A DNA stretch of 11,074 nt, taken from NCBI GenBank assembly GCA_001797035.1, contig MGOE01000107.1, forward strand, positions 341 to 11,414, written 5' to 3'. The notes beneath the pieces were generated by a model. It was not told where the DNA came from and made no database searches. It saw only the letters and a list, made by a program, of their open reading frames with translations. This DNA is from Chloroflexi bacterium RBG_16_72_14 (lineage in GTDB: Bacteria; Chloroflexota; Limnocylindria; Limnocylindrales; CSP1-4). How positions within the stretch are numbered: the first letter of the stretch is position 1; every line of letters starts with the position of its first letter. The translations under genes were made by a program, and so were the position numbers. Positions 1-6,698 of this stretch are shown piece by piece.

Positions 1-736
1 GCCCGATCGGCTTGATCGCCCGCCCGGAGATCGCCCCGTAGCGGTTCTTCAGCCACGGCTCGCCGGTCTCCGGGTCGAGGCGCAGGCCCTTGACGGTGTT
101 GATCGCCGTGATGCCCGCACATCCGGCTCGCTCGGCGAGGCGCGCCTGCCAGGCATAGTCCTCGTCCGGCGACACCTTGAGGATCACCGGGTGGCGGCTC
201 TTCGGCACGGCCCGCCCGAGGCTCTCCTCGAGGATCTCGCCGAACGGGAAGTTGACGTTGTGGCAGGAGGCGTTGAGCTCGACGGCCGCGATGTCGCCCG
301 GCTTCACGCGCTCGTTGACGGTCTCGACCAGCTGCTCGATCTCGTCCGCGCTGAAGCCGCCGACGGACACGATCCGGTTGAGGCCCGCGGTCCGGCCGAA
401 GTACTCGTCGAAGTAGCGCTCGATGCCGATGTTCGACCATCCGAACGCGTTGATCCAGCCGGCATCGACCTTGCGCAAGGCCCGGCCGTAGAGCCGGAGC
501 ATCTCCGGGAGCTCGGTGAGCGACCAGTCCTCGCGCAGGGTGAAGTGGCCCTCGCGCGGCTGGAGCGTCATCGTGCGGGTGGTCACCGCCCCGAAGCGTT
601 CCAGCGGCACCCACTGGGCAATCGGGGACAGGCCGTACAGGATCAGCTTCCGCTTCGAGGCCCCGTAGCCCAGCAGGCTGGCAGAGGTGACGAGCCGGTT
701 GCGCAGCCGGATGCCGTTGAGGTCGATGACGCCCAC
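1..736 (-). CDS. Dihydroorotate dehydrogenase-like flavoprotein (class 1 type), 3' end beyond window
   Basis: The 5' 245 codons of a gene cut by the window edge. The protein looks like an FMN-dependent dihydroorotate dehydrogenase of the class 1/1B type, which oxidises dihydroorotate in pyrimidine synthesis in the cytoplasm. Seen: an N-terminal GVIDLNGIRLRNRLVTSAS segment ending in GYG (residues 2-25), an NASCHN segment at 155-160 matching the family NxSCPN, a PVILKVSP strand with a probable FMN-contacting Lys187, and INTVKG (212-217) leading to SGRAIKPIG (237-245). Odd: the usual NPxPR substrate/catalytic loop after the REG motif is replaced by a tract with no such motif (roughly residues 63-100), and Pro of SCPN is His. 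It may therefore act on another substrate. The GTG at 736 is chosen because it starts just before the conserved first strand; an in-frame GTG at 790 is possible. No Shine-Dalgarno is visible; a CATACT hexamer lies 7 nt upstream. Confidence 0.8.
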   Translation of the reverse strand, partial: MGVIDLNGIRLRNRLVTSASLLGYGASKRKLILYGLSPIAQWVPLERFGAVTTRTMTLQPREGHFTLREDWSLTELPEMLRLYGRALRKVDAGWINAFGWSNIGIERYFDEYFGRTAGLNRIVSVGGFSADEIEQLVETVNERVKPGDIAAVELNASCHNVNFPFGEILEESLGRAVPKSRHPVILKVSPDEDYAWQARLAERAGCAGITAINTVKGLRLDPETGEPWLKNRYGAISGRAIKPIG

Positions 737-743
737 GGCCCGA

Positions 744-749
744 AGTATG
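744..749 (-). promoter_or_regulatory. Candidate -10 element for the DHOD-like gene (leaderless)
   Basis: The minus strand reads CATACT, 4 of 6 matches to TATAAT, ending 7 nt before the GTG start at 736 in an otherwise very GC-rich stretch. That spacing would put the transcript start at or within a base or two of the start codon. No convincing -35 box lies 16-18 nt further upstream, so the call rests on the hexamer and its position only. Confidence 0.3.
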
Positions 750-837
750 CCGCGGGGTGCCTCTGGCGGGGCCGCCTGGCGGGTGGTCACGCCCGACCGG
801 ATGCCCGCCCGGGCCTTGCTTCTACCGATGAGACTGT

Positions 838-972
838 CATGTGCATTCCTGGCCCTGGCTGCCAGGAAGGCGCCGGGAGAGCCGGGCGAACGGCCCGTTG
901 TCGCCCGAGATGCGTCCCTCATGTGCAATGGGACCAACAGGGCCGTCGATCACGGTGCCTTGGCATGTGCAA
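838..972. promoter_or_regulatory. Three direct copies of CATGTGCA(A/T)
   Basis: The octamer CATGTGCA occurs at 838-845, 920-927 and 964-971, each followed by A or T. On the minus strand, the direction of the downstream gene, it reads (A/T)TGCACATG. The copies are all in one orientation, 82 and 44 bp apart. A related inverted pair exists: GTGCATTCC at 841-849 and its exact reverse complement GGAATGCAC at 979-987. Repeated binding sites for a regulator of the gene starting at 736 are a reasonable inference; no factor can be named. Confidence 0.4.
846..868. repeat. Perfect 8-bp inverted repeat (stem-loop)
   Basis: TTCCTGGC at 846-853 and GCCAGGAA at 861-868 are exact reverse complements separated by 7 nt. 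The left arm starts inside the first CATGTGCAT copy. No T-run follows on either strand, so it does not look like an intrinsic terminator; an operator or leader hairpin are alternatives. Confidence 0.6.
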
Positions 973-1000
973 GCCCCCGGAATGCACACCACAGCTGCAC

Positions 1001-1119
1001 GGCTCCGCCGAAGCCGCGGCGGCGCCGCCGAAGCCGCGGCGGCGCCGGCGAAGGGGAGGCAGGGCCGCCGAAGGGGAGGCAGGGCCGACGAAGGGAGGCA
1101 GGGCCGACGAAGCCGCGGC
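1001..1119. repeat. Six-unit 20-bp tandem repeat (minisatellite)
   Basis: Six head-to-tail units begin at 1001, 1021, 1041, 1061, 1081 and 1100, all 20 bp except the fifth, which has lost one base (19 bp). The consensus is RGGSCCGVCGAAGNNNNGGC. The four variable bases are CCGC in units 1, 2 and 6 and GGGA (shortened in unit 5) in units 3-5, so two unit subtypes are arranged 2-3-1, which suggests slippage or unequal exchange. It lies just past the end of the acetyltransferase gene. The unit length is not a multiple of three and no gene reads through it. Confidence 0.85.
1021..1046. repeat. Strong hairpin inside the tandem repeat
   Basis: GGCGCCGCCG at 1021-1030 and CGGCGGCGCC at 1037-1046 are exact reverse complements with a 6-nt spacer AAGCCG, giving a 10-bp all-GC stem. 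On RNA from the ilvD operon it would form about 130 nt after the last stop codon. There is no U-tract, so intrinsic termination is not shown, but it could pause polymerase or protect the 3' end. Confidence 0.55.
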
Positions 1120-1177
1120 ACGACGCTGGCCCGGCAGCGGCACGATCCCGGCACGGGCCCGCGAACCGGGCGAACGC

Positions 1178-2128
1178 TCAGGCTGGCGCGAGCGGCCCGC
1201 GCAGCGTGAGCAGGTCGGGGATCGGGCGGTAGCCGAGGCGGGCGTTCACCGCGCGCATCGGGGCGTTGGCCTCGTCGTTGCCGGTCTCGAGGGTCTCGAG
1301 GCCGCGAGCGATCGCCCAGGCGATCGTTGCGCGCTTGAGCGCCGTGGCGATCCCGCGGCCCCGCCACGCCCGGCGAACGGCGGTCATGTCGTGCCAGGCC
1401 AGGGTCGACGAGCCCGGGGCGATGAGCAGGGACGCCCAGCCGGTCACCTCGCCGGTCGCATCGTCCAGCGCGATCGCGATCGCGTCGGGCGGGATCCCGC
1501 TGCGGCGGACGTCGCGGTCCAGGAACTCGTCCAGGGTGCCGGCCGCGACGGGCTCGTCGGCCGACGGGATGTCCGCGTAGGCCTCGAGGGCCACCGCGTG
1601 GATCCCGGCCGCCAGGTCGGGGCGGGCCGCGAGCGTGGTCAGCGTGACGCCGCCCGGCGGCTCGACCGGCGGTGGCGCCAGCCCCCGGAGGTCGAGGCGG
1701 ACCATCTTCGACCGTTCGATCACCTCGAAGCCGCGGTGGAGCAGGAACGCGACGCCGTCGGCCTGGGCCTCCGAGGCGTCGGTCTGCAGCCCGGTCTTGC
1801 CGACGGCGCGCGCGACCGCCGACGCCGCCACCCAGAGCGCCGTCCCGATGCCCCGCCGGCGGGCGTCGGGGAGCACCTCGACCCCGAACCAGTAGCGCTC
1901 GTACGAGGCGTCGTACATGTAGATCCGCCCAACCGACGCGGTGCCGACCGGCCGCCCGTCCTCCTCGGCGAGGGCGAGGAACCGAGCCCCGCCCGGGTAG
2001 GTCCGGCCCGCCCAGCGCAGGTCATCGAGCGACGTGGGCTGTTCCGGGGTGACGGCGTTGACGACCGCGGCGTACGCGAGCAGGGCCGTGTCGTCGTCCG
2101 GGTCGACCCGCCGGATCCCGACCGTCAC
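1178..2128 (-). CDS. Tandem-GNAT N-acetyltransferase
   Basis: A 316-residue protein with two GNAT folds, expected to move an acetyl group from acetyl-CoA to an unknown amine. The N-terminal domain (about 1-150) carries the acetyl-CoA pyrophosphate loop in VEVLPDARRRGIGTAL (83-98). The C-terminal domain (about 160-316) has a second loop, RGRGIATAL (256-264), followed by a GNDEANAPMRAVNARLGY segment (from 283) typical of intact GNAT domains. Both loops look functional. Tandem GNATs include MshD (mycothiol synthase) and many uncharacterised enzymes; nothing points to mycothiol here, so no substrate is assigned. The GTG start at 2128 overlaps the TGA of the oxidoreductase gene (GTGA) and has GAGG 5 nt upstream; the frame stays open further upstream but encodes Arg-rich, non-conserved sequence. 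Last gene of the ilvD operon. Confidence 0.87.
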   Translation of the reverse strand: MTVGIRRVDPDDDTALLAYAAVVNAVTPEQPTSLDDLRWAGRTYPGGARFLALAEEDGRPVGTASVGRIYMYDASYERYWFGVEVLPDARRRGIGTALWVAASAVARAVGKTGLQTDASEAQADGVAFLLHRGFEVIERSKMVRLDLRGLAPPPVEPPGGVTLTTLAARPDLAAGIHAVALEAYADIPSADEPVAAGTLDEFLDRDVRRSGIPPDAIAIALDDATGEVTGWASLLIAPGSSTLAWHDMTAVRRAWRGRGIATALKRATIAWAIARGLETLETGNDEANAPMRAVNARLGYRPIPDLLTLRGPLAPA

Positions 2129-3051
2129 CGGGTCCTCGTGGCTTCCTGCAGCGGGCCCGCGACCTCGTCCGCGACGGCCGCCAGCCCGTCCGGGGCGACG
2201 CTCGCGGGGACGCCCAGGATCACGTGGTTGGCGCCGGCGCGCACGAACGCCCGCGCGGTCGCGAGCGCCTCGCGCCGCGAGGCCGGCGTCGTGCCGCACG
2301 AGAGCTGGGCGGCGAACGTGAACGCGGCGGGGTCCCGCCCGGCGGCCTCGAGGGCGCGCGCGATCTCGTCCCGCCTGGCCGCGAAGTAGTCCACGTCGCC
2401 CGGGCGGTTGCCGGGCATCGGCCAGCCCTCGGCGTAGCGGACCGCGAGCGCGATCCCCCGGGCCTTCTGGCCGCCCAGCCAGATGGGCGGGCCGCCGCGA
2501 CGCACGGGCCCCGGCTCGTTGGTCGCGCCGCGGAGCGGGAAGAACGGGTCGTCGAGGGTCACGCCCGGCGCGTGGCGCGCCTCGTCCGAGAACAGTGCGG
2601 ACAGGACCCGGAGCACGCTCTCGTACCGGTCGAACCGCTCGCGCAGGGGCGGCAGGTTGATCCCGAAGGCCTCGTGCTCGCCCTCGTGCCAGCCGGCGCC
2701 GAGACCCAGCACGAACCGCCCGCCGGTGACGTTATCCAGCACGGTGGCCGACTTCGCCAGGACGGCCGGGTGCCGGAACGTGCTGGACAGCACCGCGATC
2801 CCGATCCACTTGCCGCGCACCCGATGGGCGAGCGCGGCGGCCAGGGTCAGGGCCTCGAACGCCGGACCGTGGCGCTCCCGGCTGGCGTCCGAGAGGTGGT
2901 CGCTCATCCAGCCGGCACCGAAGGCCGAGTACTCGCCGGCCAGTGCCCACGCCTCGTCGATCCGCGACCAGTCGAGGCCGGTGGACTCGGTGGCGGAGAT
3001 CCGGAAGCCGACGAGCCCGGGATGGGAGGGATCGCCGGCGCGCGCGCTCAT
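2125..3051 (-). CDS. LLM-class flavin/F420-dependent oxidoreductase
   Basis: A 308-residue luciferase-like monooxygenase-fold (TIM barrel) protein, probably using coenzyme F420 or FMN in the cytoplasm. Seen: MSDHL near residues 49-53, RHPAVLAKSATVLDNVTGGR (93-112) and then FVLGLGAGW (113-121) with EHEAFGI, the signature run of the Rv1855c-like F420 LLM families; then PPIWLGGQ and a C-terminal HVILGVPAS strand. Length is normal for the family (about 280-320). The substrate cannot be told from sequence. The ATG at 3051 overlaps the ilvD stop (ATGA); the frame is open further upstream but that part is an ilvD shadow. No clear Shine-Dalgarno precedes it, so translation is probably coupled to ilvD. 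The stop in turn overlaps the acetyltransferase start. Confidence 0.9.
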   Translation of the reverse strand: MSARAGDPSHPGLVGFRISATESTGLDWSRIDEAWALAGEYSAFGAGWMSDHLSDASRERHGPAFEALTLAAALAHRVRGKWIGIAVLSSTFRHPAVLAKSATVLDNVTGGRFVLGLGAGWHEGEHEAFGINLPPLRERFDRYESVLRVLSALFSDEARHAPGVTLDDPFFPLRGATNEPGPVRRGGPPIWLGGQKARGIALAVRYAEGWPMPGNRPGDVDYFAARRDEIARALEAAGRDPAAFTFAAQLSCGTTPASRREALATARAFVRAGANHVILGVPASVAPDGLAAVADEVAGPLQEATRTR

Positions 3052-4880
3052 CGGACCGGGTCGGTGGGCGGGGCGGCGGCACCGGTCGCCGATCCGGTGG
3101 TCGCCCGGGCAGCCGACTCGGGTGCCGACACGGGAGCCGCCGTCCGGGACGCCAGCGTGGCTCGCAGCTGCGCCCCGCTCGTGATCGCACCCTCGGACGC
3201 GGACGACACCAGCGCCGCGTACTTGGCCAGCGCGCCGCTCGTGTAGCGCGGTGCGGGCGGCGTCCAGCGGGCGCGCCGCGCGGTGAGCACCGCTTCGTCC
3301 ACCTCGAGGTTGAGCTGCCGCGCGTCCACGTCCACCGTGATCGTGTCGCCCTCCTCGACCAACGCGATCGGGCCACCGACCGCCGCCTCGGGCGCCACGT
3401 GGCCGATCATCAGCCCGTGCGTGCCGCCGGAGAAGCGGCCGTCGGTGAGCAGCGCGACGTGCTCGCCCAGGCCCTCGCCGACGAGCGCGCCGGTGACGCT
3501 CAGCATCTCCTGCATCCCCGGCCCGCCGACCGGGCCCTCGTAGCGGATCACGACCACGTCGCCCGCCTGGATCCGGCGATCGCGGACGGCCGCAAAGCAC
3601 TCCACCTCGGAGTCGAACACCCGCGCCGGGCCGCGGTGGTGCCGGCGCTCGTGGCCGGCGAGCTTGACGATCGAGCCCCCGGGCGCGAGGCTGCCGCGCA
3701 GGATCGCCTGGCCGCCGGTCTCCTTGATCGGCGTCTCGATCGGGTGGACGACCTGCTGCCCCGGCGTCTCCACGGCGTCGGCGGCGATCTTCGCGATCGT
3801 CCGGCCGTCCACCGTGCGCTCCTCGCCGTGGAGCAGGCCGCGCTTGAGCAGCTCGCGCATCACGATCGCCACGCCGCCGGCCGCGTACATGTCGGCCGCG
3901 GCGTACCGGCCGCCGGGGCGCATGTCCGCGATCAGCGGCGTCGCGTCCACGACCCGCGCGTAGTCGTCGAGGGTGAGCTCGATGCCGAACTCGGCGGCGA
4001 TCGCCGGCAGGTGCAGGGCGGCGTTGGTGCTGCCGCCCGTCGCCGACACGGACGCGATCGCGTTCTCGAGCGACCCCCTGGTCACGATGTCCTTGGGCCG
4101 GATGTTGTGGTGGACGAGCGTCATCGCCAGCTCGCCCGCGCGCCGGGCTGCCGCGTCCTTGGCCGGATCCTCGGCCGGGATGCCGTTGAGGCCGGCCGGG
4201 GAGAGCCCGAGGAACTCAAGCACGGTGGACATCGTGTTGGCCGTGAACTGGCCGCCGCAGGCGCCGGCGCCCGGGCAGGCGCCGTTCTCGGCCTCGTACA
4301 GGTCTTCGAGCGTGATCCTTCCCGCCCGGTAGGCGCCGATCGCCTCGAACACCGTGACGACGTCCGCGGGCTTGCCCTTGTAGGTGCCGGGGTAGATCGT
4401 GCCGTTGTACAGCACCAGGCCCGGGATCCCCAGCCGCCCCAGCGCCATCGCCGCCGCCGGGATCGTCTTGTCGCAGCCCACGAGGCACACGAGGCCGTCG
4501 AACAGGTGGCCGCGCGCGACCAGCTCGATCGAGTCCGCGATGACCTCGCGGCTGATCAGCGATGCCTTCATGCCCTCGGTGCCCATCGACACGCCGTCGC
4601 TGATCGAGATCGTGCCGAACTCCATCGGCGTGCCGCCGGCCGACCGGATTCCCTGCTTCACGAACTCCGCCAGCCGCCGCTGGTTGAGGTTGCAGGGCAT
4701 GGTCTCGATCCACGTGGTCGCGACGCCGATGATGGGCTGGGCGAGGTCGTCGTCCGTGAAGCCGACCGCCTTGAGCATCGCTCGCGCCCCCGCCCGGTCC
4801 GGGCCGTCGGTGAGGGCGTGGCTGTGGCGCTTGCCGGGGTCGGTCGGGCGGCTGTAGGGCAGCTGGCGGTCGGCGGACAT
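3048..4880 (-). CDS. ilvD: Dihydroxyacid dehydratase
   Basis: A 610-residue IlvD/Edd-family enzyme that dehydrates 2,3-dihydroxyisovalerate and 2,3-dihydroxy-3-methylvalerate to 2-oxo acids, a late step of valine, isoleucine, leucine and pantothenate synthesis. The three Fe-S ligand cysteines of the family are present: Cys63 in TMPCNLNQ, Cys136 in VGCDKTIP (with Lys138, the carbamylation-site lysine in the family) and Cys208 in CPGAGACGGQFTANTM. GRFSGGTHG carries the catalytic serine. The core ends at LVSSASEGAIT; about 43 further Ala/Thr/Pro/Ser-rich residues (568-610) form an unusual C-terminal tail. The ATG at 4880 has GAGG 6 nt upstream. No other ilv or leu gene is in the window. First gene of a three-gene operon with overlapping stops and starts. 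Confidence 0.97.
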   Translation of the reverse strand: MSADRQLPYSRPTDPGKRHSHALTDGPDRAGARAMLKAVGFTDDDLAQPIIGVATTWIETMPCNLNQRRLAEFVKQGIRSAGGTPMEFGTISISDGVSMGTEGMKASLISREVIADSIELVARGHLFDGLVCLVGCDKTIPAAAMALGRLGIPGLVLYNGTIYPGTYKGKPADVVTVFEAIGAYRAGRITLEDLYEAENGACPGAGACGGQFTANTMSTVLEFLGLSPAGLNGIPAEDPAKDAAARRAGELAMTLVHHNIRPKDIVTRGSLENAIASVSATGGSTNAALHLPAIAAEFGIELTLDDYARVVDATPLIADMRPGGRYAAADMYAAGGVAIVMRELLKRGLLHGEERTVDGRTIAKIAADAVETPGQQVVHPIETPIKETGGQAILRGSLAPGGSIVKLAGHERRHHRGPARVFDSEVECFAAVRDRRIQAGDVVVIRYEGPVGGPGMQEMLSVTGALVGEGLGEHVALLTDGRFSGGTHGLMIGHVAPEAAVGGPIALVEEGDTITVDVDARQLNLEVDEAVLTARRARWTPPAPRYTSGALAKYAALVSSASEGAITSGAQLRATLASRTAAPVSAPESAARATTGSATGAAAPPTDPVR

Positions 4881-4886
4881 CGGGAT

Positions 4887-4890
4887 CCTC
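4887..4890 (-). promoter_or_regulatory. Ribosome binding site of ilvD
   Basis: The minus strand reads GAGGATCCCG directly before the ATG at 4880; GAGG is spaced 6 nt from the start. This is the clearest Shine-Dalgarno in the window and fixes the ilvD start. Confidence 0.65.
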
Positions 4891-4936
4891 GCGAGGGCGG
4901 TTCGGGCGACGTGGGGCTCGAGCGAGTTCTCGCACC

Positions 4937-4942
4937 AGTATG
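4937..4942 (-). promoter_or_regulatory. Candidate -10 element for the ilvD operon
   Basis: A CATACT hexamer, identical to the one before the DHOD-like gene, lies in the 165-bp gap upstream of ilvD, 56 nt before its ATG. It would give a leader of about 50 nt that includes the GAGG ribosome site. No good -35 match is visible and no leader peptide rich in branched-chain codons was found in the gap. Confidence 0.3.
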
Positions 4943-5045
4943 GCCCGCGGTGGCCGTCGGAGTCGCAGTCCCGGTCGCGTTTGCCGCTCCGGCCGCTGCG
5001 CGGTCCAGGTCGCGCTCGCAGACTCGGGTCGCGCGACGCCCGTGC

Positions 5046-6698
5046 TCAGGCCGTCCCGCTGCCGAGCCGCGTCGCGACCACCTGCTCCGCGGCCGCGGCG
5101 CTCGGCTCGTGTCCGGTGACGGCCGCCAGGAACGTCTCGGGGTCGATCTCGAAGGTTTCGACGGGCTCGAGAGCCGTCACGGTCGCGGTACGCGGGACCT
5201 TGCGCAGCAGCGCGATCTCGCCCAGCCCCTCGCCCGGGCCCTGGCGGCCGAGGTCCCGTCCGGCGCCGGTCACGGCGACCGAGCCCGCCGCGAGCACGAT
5301 GTAGCGATCTCCCGGCTCGCCTTCGGTCATCAGCCGTGCGCCGGTCGCGTAGCTGACAGGGATCATGCCCGCCGCGACCCGCTCCAGGCCCGACAGCGGG
5401 AGCGCGCAGAACAGCGGGATGCCCCGCAGCAGGGACGCCTGCCGGTCGGGGACCACGCCCTCGGCGTCGAGGCGCCGGACGACCGGCCAGCCGAGCACGG
5501 CGAGGGCGGGCAGCGCGAGGCCCGTCAGCACCAACGCTCGCTCGATTCCCAGCACGGCCACCAGGATGGGCGCGAGGATGCCGCCCAGCGACACCCCCAC
5601 CCCGGCGCCAACCTCCATCACGGAGAACACGGCGGACAGCGACCGGCTCGGGGTCCCCCGCTGGATGAGCGTGAAGCCGGTGACGTCGAGGACGGCATTG
5701 GCGACGCCGACCGCGAGCAGCGCCGCCACGGCGACCCCGGCTGTGGGCATGACGCCGATCACCGCGATCGGCACCCCCCAGCCGGCGAGGGCCAGCGCGA
5801 ACACCGGAGCCATCGTCCGCCGGCCGCCCATCGCGAGCGAGACGACCGCGCCGGCGACGCCTCCGAGCCCGATCGCGGCCCCCAGCACGCCGACGCCGGC
5901 CTCGCCCATCCCGAGCACCTCGAGGGCCAGGATCACGAGGTACGTCGTGAGAGCACCGCGTACCAGCGTCTGGGCGATGAACGACCCGATCAGCACGCCA
6001 GCCGGCGGCCGAGAGACGAGCGTGCGCAGCCCGGCGACGAACCGCCAGCGGTGCTCGCGCTCGTGCCTCAGCGGCCGGGCCGCATCGGCGATGCGCAGCC
6101 GTAGCAGCACGGCCCCGGTGGCCAGCAGCAGGAACGCCGCAAGGAGCGCGGCCGGCTCGGGACCCCAGGCCCCGGCCATGGCGCCTGCGCTCAGCGGCCC
6201 GAGCGTGGCCCCGAGGGCCTCGCCCAGCGTGAACCCCACGTTGGCGCCCACGAGGTGGGCGGGATCCGCCGCGATCGCCGGCAGGATCGCGAGCGAGGTC
6301 GGCCGGACGAGTGCGCCCGCCGCCGCCACCGCCGCGATCGCGGCCATCGCGACGAGCGGAGCGCCGGCTGCCATCGCCAGCGCGACCAGGGCCCCACCGA
6401 GGGCACGGACCGCTCCGACCCCGATCAGCGCACGCTCCGGGCGCGCCATCGTGCCGGCGTCGACGAGCAGGTTGATGACGGTCGCCGGCACCATCCGCAC
6501 GAGCCCGAACAGCCCGACCCCGAGCGCACCCCCCACGTCCCAGGCGGCGAGCAGGCCGACCACGGTGAGCATCCAGTCGGCAGCCACGCCGAGCGTCCAG
6601 GCCAGCTCGATCGCCCGCAGGTCCGGGTGCCGGAGGACTTCGCGCGCGGACGCTGCGGCCGCCCGCATCGGCGACAGCGGGGACGTCCGCTGGGTCAC
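5046..6698 (-). CDS. MFS transporter fused to a cyclic-nucleotide-binding domain
   Basis: A 550-residue inner-membrane protein. Residues about 29-405 form a hydrophobic MFS-like region of roughly 10-12 helices, most like the MFS_3 efflux type, with a central basic loop (RLRIADAARPLRHEREHRWR) between the two halves. Residues about 429-535 form a CRP-type cNMP-binding domain: LFCALPLSGLERVA, EGEPGDRYIVLAAGSVAV, and a phosphate-binding cassette GPGEGLGEIALLRKVPRTAT (487-506) that keeps Glu494 and Arg503, the residues that contact ribose and phosphate in CRP-like domains. A short tail follows without any DNA-binding helix. The transported substrate and nucleotide are unknown; no cyclase gene is nearby. 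The GTG at 6698 is chosen because it overlaps the DUF885 stop as GTGA, like the other junctions; GTG 6701 and ATG 6668 are alternatives. Confidence 0.88.
   Translation of the reverse strand: MTQRTSPLSPMRAAAASAREVLRHPDLRAIELAWTLGVAADWMLTVVGLLAAWDVGGALGVGLFGLVRMVPATVINLLVDAGTMARPERALIGVGAVRALGGALVALAMAAGAPLVAMAAIAAVAAAGALVRPTSLAILPAIAADPAHLVGANVGFTLGEALGATLGPLSAGAMAGAWGPEPAALLAAFLLLATGAVLLRLRIADAARPLRHEREHRWRFVAGLRTLVSRPPAGVLIGSFIAQTLVRGALTTYLVILALEVLGMGEAGVGVLGAAIGLGGVAGAVVSLAMGGRRTMAPVFALALAGWGVPIAVIGVMPTAGVAVAALLAVGVANAVLDVTGFTLIQRGTPSRSLSAVFSVMEVGAGVGVSLGGILAPILVAVLGIERALVLTGLALPALAVLGWPVVRRLDAEGVVPDRQASLLRGIPLFCALPLSGLERVAAGMIPVSYATGARLMTEGEPGDRYIVLAAGSVAVTGAGRDLGRQGPGEGLGEIALLRKVPRTATVTALEPVETFEIDPETFLAAVTGHEPSAAAAEQVVATRLGSGTA

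Larger units (their letters stand above)
737..1177. other. Gene-free region between acetyltransferase and DHOD-like gene
   Basis: This 441-bp stretch separates the end of the ilvD operon from the DHOD-like gene. No reading frame in it encodes a recognisable protein; the frames that stay open are Arg/Pro/Ala-rich GC artefacts. It has two parts. From about 1001 to 1119 there is a tandem 20-bp minisatellite with strong hairpin potential. From about 815 to 990 the base composition is visibly less GC-rich than the genes, and this part carries three CATGTGCA octamers and two further inverted repeats, as expected of a promoter/regulatory region for the gene starting at 736. Confidence 0.75.

Noticed and set aside
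1001..1119. CRISPR-like array
   Set aside because: The units are directly adjacent with no unique spacers, the unit is only 20 bp, and there are no cas genes.
837..1177. Small minus- and plus-strand frames across the repeat region
   Set aside because: They read through the 20-bp minisatellite, whose length breaks the frame, and give low-complexity Arg/Pro/Ala products.
2129..2299. Longer N-terminus for the tandem GNAT protein
   Set aside because: The extra 57 residues are Arg/Gly-rich and antisense-like in composition, lie within the oxidoreductase coding sequence, and the GTG at 2128 has both a ribosome site and a coupled overlap.
5025..5042. Possible terminator hairpin after the MFS gene (GTCGCGCGAC core with CGGG/CCCG flanks)
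   Set aside because: The stem is imperfect with a two-base bulge and no T-run follows, so a terminator cannot be supported.
2943..6104. A 1053-codon open frame on the plus strand, and similar long plus-strand frames at 191-2389 and 6785-8464
   Set aside because: They lie antisense to ilvD, MFS, DUF885 and other clearly conserved genes, and their products are Arg/Gly/Asp/His-rich without any domain; long antisense frames are expected in very GC-rich coding DNA.
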